Shown here one piece after another: positions 59,362 through 64,000 of a DNA stretch of 64,000 nucleotides. A program made the position numbers and the translations under genes. How positions within the stretch are numbered: the stretch's first letter is position 1; every line of letters begins with the position of its first letter. The notes under the pieces are model-generated. The model did no database searches and was not told the origin of the DNA. It saw only the letters and a list, made by a program, of their open reading frames with translations. Source of the DNA: Streptomyces sp. CB02058 (lineage in GTDB: Bacteria > Actinomycetota > Actinomycetes > Streptomycetales > Streptomycetaceae); the NCBI RefSeq assembly GCF_001905505.1, contig NZ_LIPG01000007.1, positions 310,001 through 374,000 of the forward strand. Direction: 5' to 3'.

Positions 59362-60330
59362 GTGAGCCATATCCGTAAGTCCTTCGACCGCAGGGACTTC
59401 CTGCGGGCCACCGCGGGCACCACCGTGGCCCTCGCCGCCGCCTCCGTCACCGGGGCCGCCGCGACCTCCGCCGCCGCCGCGACGAGCAGCCTGTCCATCC
59501 CCAAGGAGCGCATCGGCATCCAGCTCTACAGCATCCGCGACAAGGTCAGCTCGCTCGGCTTCGCCGTCGTCCTCGCCGAGCTGGCCCGGATCGGCTACAA
59601 GGAGATCGAGTTCGCCGGATACACCCAGTCCACCTCCATCCTGGGCCGGCAGATCACCCTCCCCGAGATCCGGACGCTGCTCGACGACAACGGGCTGCGC
59701 GCGGTCGGCAGCCACGTCGGCATCGGCAACCTGCGGACCAACCTCCAGGCCGAGCTGGACGCGGCGCAGATCCTCGGCATGCCGCACGTGGGCACCGCCA
59801 ACGCGCCGTCGAACGTCAACACCGTGGCGGGCTACCGCGCCGCCGCCGACGAGTTCAACGTCTGGGGCGCGGCTGCCACCGCGCGCGGCCTCAAGCTCTA
59901 CCAGCACAACCACGCGGGCGAGTTCGCGTTCGCCACCGACCAGCCGTCCGTCCGGCTGTACGACGTGTTCCTCAAGAACACCGACCCGCGCCATGTCTAT
60001 CTGGAGCTGGACATCTACTGGGCGTACGTCGGCCAGTACCGCTGGCCCGGATTCGACCCGGCCGCCTACGTCCGCAACCAGCCCTACCGCTACCCGCTGT
60101 TCCACATGAAGGACGGCGACGCCAACGCGGCGAACGCCAACGGCTTCGACATCGTCGAATTCGGCGCCGGAGACCTTCCGTACGAGAGATTCGTCCGCGA
60201 CATCGGGCCGCGCGCCTCGCATGTCGGCATCTGGGAGCAGGACACCGCGCCCAACACCCTTCCCAACCCCCCGGGTTCGCTCGCCGCGGCGCAGCGCAGC
60301 TTCACCGCGCTCAAGGGACTCCTCGGCTGA
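59362..60330 (+). CDS. Tat-exported sugar isomerase/epimerase (AP endonuclease 2 fold)
   Basis: A 322-residue TIM-barrel protein. The N-terminus has a twin-arginine signal (D-R-R-D-F-L-R-A, about residues 8-15, then a long Ala-rich hydrophobic segment). The barrel shows I-G-I-Q-L-Y-S-I-R, Y-K-E-I-E-F-A-G (metal Glu), Q-H-N-H-A-G-E, E-L-D-I-Y-W and F-H-M-K-D-G-D, giving the usual Glu/Asp/His metal ligands. Export points to an extracellular keto-sugar substrate. GTG at 59362 has AGGAG at good spacing. It precedes the large sugar dehydrogenase gene by 119 bases and is probably functionally linked to it. Confidence 0.87.
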   Translation: MSHIRKSFDRRDFLRATAGTTVALAAASVTGAAATSAAAATSSLSIPKERIGIQLYSIRDKVSSLGFAVVLAELARIGYKEIEFAGYTQSTSILGRQITLPEIRTLLDDNGLRAVGSHVGIGNLRTNLQAELDAAQILGMPHVGTANAPSNVNTVAGYRAAADEFNVWGAAATARGLKLYQHNHAGEFAFATDQPSVRLYDVFLKNTDPRHVYLELDIYWAYVGQYRWPGFDPAAYVRNQPYRYPLFHMKDGDANAANANGFDIVEFGAGDLPYERFVRDIGPRASHVGIWEQDTAPNTLPNPPGSLAAAQRSFTALKGLLG

Positions 60331-60449
60331 GAGAGGCACAGGGAGCCGCAGGGACCGGCTCCCGCCGCAGTACGCCGGGCGCCGCCGCCACGAATGACGG
60401 CGCCTGGTTGTCCGCTCCTTACCGCCAGCGATCGAGGAGACGCATCACC

Positions 60450-63400
60450 GTGCAACGCACCCTGAGACGCTTGATCACAGGTGTCCTGCTCGTGGCACTG
60501 CCCGCGCTGGGCGGTGTGGCCGTCGCGCCCGCCGCCCAGGCGCACGAGGGCCACGAACACGCCCTGGACTGGTCGAACTACGAGAAGGTCACCCTCACCA
60601 AGGACACCGGCGAACCGATCGACCTCGCCGTACTGCCCGACAGCCGGGTGCTGCACACCGCCCGCAACGGCGACGTACGGCTCACCGACCCCGGCACCGG
60701 TGTCACGAAGGTCGTCAACCACGTCGATGTGTACCAGAACTCCGAGATGGGGTTGCAGACGGTCACGCTCGACCCGGACTTCGCCACCAACAAGTGGGTC
60801 TACCTCTACTACTCGCCTCCGCTGAACACCCCCGCCGGCTCCGCGCCGCAGCAGTTGCCCGCCGGGCAGACGGACGCCTACTGGAAGCAGTGGGAGGGAT
60901 ACGACACCCTGACCCGCTTCAAGTGGACGGGTGACAAGTTGGACCTCTCCACCGCGCAGGAGATCATCAGGGTCGACTCCAACCGGGGGCAGTGCTGCCA
61001 CGTCGCCGGTGACGTCGGCTTCGACGGCGAGGGCAACCTCTACCTCTCGACGGGTGGCAACACACCCGCGTCGGGACCGAACGTCAACGGCTACACGCCG
61101 ATCAACGACGCGGCCGGCTACAACCCCGGTCTCGACGAGCGCCGGGGCGCGGGCAACACCAACGACCTGCGCGGCAAGATCCTGCGGATCGACGTGCAGG
61201 AGGACGGCAGTTACACCATCCCGGAGGGCAATCTCTTCGAGCCGGGCACGGCGAAGACCCGTCCCGAGATCTTCGTGATGGGCCTGCGCAACCCGTTCCG
61301 CCTGGCGGTGGACCCCGAGACCGACGCCGTGATGTGGGGCGACTACGGCCCGGACGCCGGCACCGCCGACGCCAACCGCGGGCCGATGGGATACGTCGAG
61401 TGGCAGACCACGACCAAGGCCATGAACAGTGGCTGGCCGTTCTGCACGGGTGACAACAGCAAGCCCTACCGCGACTTCGACTTCGCCACACTGACTCCCG
61501 GCCCCGCCTTCGACTGCGCGGCGCCGGTCAACGACTCCCGCTGGAACACCGGCCTGACCGAGCTGCCCGCCGCCACCCCCGCCACGCTCTGGTACGGCGA
61601 CAAGGACAGCGACCAGCCGTGGCCCGAGCTGACCGCCTTCCGCGGTCCGGGCGGTCCCGGCGGCCAGGCCCCGATGGGCGGTCCGGTCTACCACTACGAC
61701 GCGGACAACCCCGCGCCCGGCAAGTTCCCCGAGTACTGGGACGGCAAGGCGTTCTTCGCGGAGTTCTCCCAGGACTACGTGGCCGCGCTGACGCTGGACG
61801 GACCGGACGGCCCCGTCAGCAAGCTGGAGAACGTCCTTCCCAACAGCGAGCGTTCGCAGAACGGCATCCCGCAGTGGGACAACCCGATGGACCTCGAGTT
61901 CGGTCCCGACGGCGCGCTCTACGTCCTCGACTACGGCGACGGGTTCTTCCGGCAGAACCCCGACGCGGGTCTCTACCGGATCGACTACGCCGAAGGAAAC
62001 AAGGCGCCCACCGCGGTGATCAAGGCGGACAGGACGTCCGGGCAGGCACCGCTCGCGGTCTCCTTCAGCGCCACCGGCTCCAGCGACCCGGAGAACGGCG
62101 AGCTCACCTACCAGTGGGACCTCGACGGCGACGGGACCTTCGACGCCACCGGAGCCGCGGTCACGCGTACGTACTCGGACAACGGGCAGTTCCAGGCCCG
62201 GCTCAAGGTCACGGACCCGCAGGGCAAATCAGGACTGTCGAGCCGTCAGATCACCGTGGGCAACACGGCTCCGACGGTGAAGATCACCTCGCCGCCCGAC
62301 GGCGGGTTCTTCAACTGGGGTGACGCCGTGCCGTACGGCATAGCCGTCGAGGACCCGGAGGACGGCACCACGCCGGACTGCGCCAAGGCGGCCTGGACCT
62401 TCGGTCTCGGTCACAACCAGCACGGGCACCCCGTCAACAGCGGCACCGGCTGCACGGGCGGCGTCCTGACCCCGGCCGACGCCGGGCACGGTGACACCGA
62501 GAACGTCTTCGGGGTCCTCGGGATCACCTACACCGACAAGGGCGCGGGCGGTGTCCCGCCGGCGACCGGTGACGCCCAAGTGGTGCTCAACCCGGCGCTG
62601 ATGCAGGCCGAGCACTACGACTCCGCGGAGGGCGTGACGATCACGGACGACTCCACGGCGTCCGGACAGCGCACGCTGACCTCCTTCGACGCGGGTGACT
62701 GGATCGCCTACGACCCGGTGTCGTTCGCCGGGATCAACGGGGTCAAGACCCGTGCACGTGGCGACGGCACCCTGGCGCTGCGCTGGGGTTCGGCCGAGGC
62801 GGAACCGTTCGCCACGGTGCGGGTCCCGGCCGGAGAGGGCTGGCAGACCGTCACGACCGCTCTGCCGGACGCCCCCTCGGGAACCGGAGAGGTGTTCGTC
62901 ACCAGTTCCGGCGGTATCGAGCTGGACTCGCTGACCTTCCAGGGCGCGGGCGTCGCGGACAAGACCGCGCCCAAGGTCACCGCCACGCTCAACCCGCCGC
63001 GGCCCAACGGTGACGACGGCTGGTACACCGGCAATGTGTCGCTCACGGTCGCGGCCACCGACAACGGGACGGTCGCCGGCCGTCAGTACTCGGTCGACAA
63101 CGGCACGACCTGGCAGTCGGCCAACGCCGCCGTCACGCTGTCGGCGGAGGGTGCCACCACCGTCCGCTACCGGGCGACCGACAACGGCGGCAACGTCTCC
63201 GAGGTCGGTTCGCTCACCGTACGGATCGACCGCACCGGTCCCACGGTGACGGCGAGCGGGATCGACGCCGACGGTGTCTACGGGGACTCCAAGCGTCCGA
63301 CGCCGGTCATCTCGGCGGCGGACACGGTCTCCGGAGGAGCCACCGCGACGGCCACCCTCGACGGGAAGGCCGTCTCCTCCGGCCAGGCCCTGGAGTTGTG

Positions 63401-63749
63401 GCGGCTGCCGCTGGGTCCGCACGACCTCACGGTCAGGGCCCGGGACAAGGCGGGCAACACCACCACGAAGACGGTGGCCTTCACGACCCGTACCTCCTAC
63501 GCGGACATCCGCGCGCTGATCACCCGGCTGGGGTCCGACGGCCTCATCACGGCGCAGGGGCAGCAGCGGCTGACCGTACGGATCGGCCAGGCCGAGGCAC
63601 ACGCCGAGGCGGGCCGCACCGGTCAGGCGGCTTCCGTCCTGGAGTCGTTCGCCGGTTACGCGGCCGACCGCTCCCTGGTGCCGGACGGCGCGGCCGGCGA
63701 GGCCCTGGCCCGCGACGCACGGGCCCTGAAGGGAGGTTCCGCCGGCTGA
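60450..63749 (+). CDS. Secreted modular PQQ-type sugar dehydrogenase with PKD and CBM6-like modules
   Basis: A 1,099-residue exported protein. After a signal peptide (cleaved near A-Q-A, 29-31) comes a glucose/sorbosone-dehydrogenase-type beta-propeller (about 40-520; G-D-V-G-F-D-G-E-G-N-L-Y, G-L-R-N-P-F-R, D-Y-G-D-G-F-F). A PKD domain (about 523-605; Y-Q-W-D-L-D-G-D-G-T-F), an Ig-like domain, a CBM6-like module (about 710-835; M-Q-A-E-H-Y, G-D-W-I-A-Y), two Ig/OmpL47-like repeats and a C-terminal helical FIVAR-like tail (about 1030-1090) follow. It would oxidise or bind sugars on a polysaccharide outside the cell. GAGGAG precedes the GTG at 60450. A terminator follows. Confidence 0.9.
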   Translation: MQRTLRRLITGVLLVALPALGGVAVAPAAQAHEGHEHALDWSNYEKVTLTKDTGEPIDLAVLPDSRVLHTARNGDVRLTDPGTGVTKVVNHVDVYQNSEMGLQTVTLDPDFATNKWVYLYYSPPLNTPAGSAPQQLPAGQTDAYWKQWEGYDTLTRFKWTGDKLDLSTAQEIIRVDSNRGQCCHVAGDVGFDGEGNLYLSTGGNTPASGPNVNGYTPINDAAGYNPGLDERRGAGNTNDLRGKILRIDVQEDGSYTIPEGNLFEPGTAKTRPEIFVMGLRNPFRLAVDPETDAVMWGDYGPDAGTADANRGPMGYVEWQTTTKAMNSGWPFCTGDNSKPYRDFDFATLTPGPAFDCAAPVNDSRWNTGLTELPAATPATLWYGDKDSDQPWPELTAFRGPGGPGGQAPMGGPVYHYDADNPAPGKFPEYWDGKAFFAEFSQDYVAALTLDGPDGPVSKLENVLPNSERSQNGIPQWDNPMDLEFGPDGALYVLDYGDGFFRQNPDAGLYRIDYAEGNKAPTAVIKADRTSGQAPLAVSFSATGSSDPENGELTYQWDLDGDGTFDATGAAVTRTYSDNGQFQARLKVTDPQGKSGLSSRQITVGNTAPTVKITSPPDGGFFNWGDAVPYGIAVEDPEDGTTPDCAKAAWTFGLGHNQHGHPVNSGTGCTGGVLTPADAGHGDTENVFGVLGITYTDKGAGGVPPATGDAQVVLNPALMQAEHYDSAEGVTITDDSTASGQRTLTSFDAGDWIAYDPVSFAGINGVKTRARGDGTLALRWGSAEAEPFATVRVPAGEGWQTVTTALPDAPSGTGEVFVTSSGGIELDSLTFQGAGVADKTAPKVTATLNPPRPNGDDGWYTGNVSLTVAATDNGTVAGRQYSVDNGTTWQSANAAVTLSAEGATTVRYRATDNGGNVSEVGSLTVRIDRTGPTVTASGIDADGVYGDSKRPTPVISAADTVSGGATATATLDGKAVSSGQALELWRLPLGPHDLTVRARDKAGNTTTKTVAFTTRTSYADIRALITRLGSDGLITAQGQQRLTVRIGQAEAHAEAGRTGQAASVLESFAGYAADRSLVPDGAAGEALARDARALKGGSAG

Positions 63750-63763
63750 CGCCGGGACGGTCA

Positions 63764-63795
63764 GGGGTGCCCCGCTCTCACCGGCGGGGCACTCC
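63764..63795 (+). terminator. Terminator after the modular sugar dehydrogenase
   Basis: GGGGTGCCCCGC pairs with GCGGGGCACTCC (12 bp, one G-T pair) around an eight-base loop, 14 bases past the stop. The last 200 bases of the window contain no recognisable gene. Confidence 0.85.
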
Positions 63796-64000
63796 GGCGC
63801 CCGGACCGGCACCGTCGCGGACCGGGACGGTCGCGGGGCGCCAGGGCTGTGACGCCCCCGCGAGGTTGCATTCGGTCAACGAGGCGACAACTTTCGACGT
63901 TCTGTGAAAAAGTTGCCGGAAGCGCCCGCGCTGCTGTGATCCTGCCACTGCGCGAGTGCGTTCTGCCGGGAGCACGACACTCCGGCCCCCGTTCCGCCTC

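Noticed and set aside
1..64000. CRISPR arrays, insertion sequences and prophage
   Set aside because: No regularly spaced repeats, transposase, integrase or phage structural genes were seen on either strand.

Overview
This window is a high-GC actinobacterial chromosome segment, almost certainly Streptomyces. The evidence is GC-rich third codon positions throughout, many GTG starts, 4-base ATGA/GTGA overlaps between genes, an isorenieratene-type carotenoid cluster, a TipAL-like MerR regulator, a class F sortase and a Ser/Thr kinase with an extracytoplasmic tail. About 50 protein genes, one tRNA, several strong terminators and a handful of decayed genes can be supported. No insertion sequence, prophage or CRISPR array is visible.

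Layout. 1-6.2 kb: end of a phosphopantetheinyl transferase gene coupled to a metallophosphoesterase, a VOC protein, an ECF sigma factor next to a His/Met-rich membrane protein and a PepSY membrane protein (possibly metal or redox related), and a coiled-coil/Lys-Ala-rich DNA-binding-like protein. 6.6-14.3 kb: a catabolic-looking operon of two phosphotriesterase-like proteins (the first has lost nearly all metal ligands), an FAD monooxygenase, an HSL-type esterase, an MBL-fold hydrolase and a CocE/NonD hydrolase, closed by a 17-bp terminator and followed by a TetR regulator. 14.3-16.9 kb: a MerR regulator divergent from a double alpha/beta-hydrolase fusion, with a textbook 19-bp-spacer MerR promoter between them. 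17.1-24.6 kb: two convergent carotenoid operons (FAD oxidoreductase-crtY-crtU and crtI-crtB-Rieske oxygenase), without a local crtE.

24.8-34.4 kb: AhpD-like protein divergent from pirin-GNAT; a GH43 xylosidase under LacI-type palindromes; a membrane PP2C/SpoIIE phosphatase; a class F sortase with a small wall-anchored candidate substrate; a two-component system and a small helical protein. 34.6-36.2 kb: a thiosulfate-type YeeE/YedE transporter preceded by a short Cys-containing, apparently leaderless reading frame and a hairpin, which looks like an attenuator. 36.6-39.3 kb: a small coupled protein, a polyprenyl diphosphate synthase and an Lcp/MpaB-type oxygenase.

39.3-50.4 kb: Ser/Thr kinase, a decayed GNAT gene, a TipAL-like MerR regulator, an acyl-CoA oxidase, a GlxA-rhodanese-GNAT operon, a lipoprotein, carbonic anhydrase and a Sua5-type tRNA modification enzyme. 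50.7-57.6 kb: a series of stress-type genes with divergent regulators (hydrolase/MarR, DoxX with a frameshift, SDR/TetR, hydrolase/LysR) and a tRNA-Trp-like gene. 57.6-64 kb: three exported proteins, namely a beta-solenoid-like repeat protein, a Tat-exported sugar isomerase/epimerase and a 1,099-residue modular PQQ-type sugar dehydrogenase with PKD and CBM6 modules.
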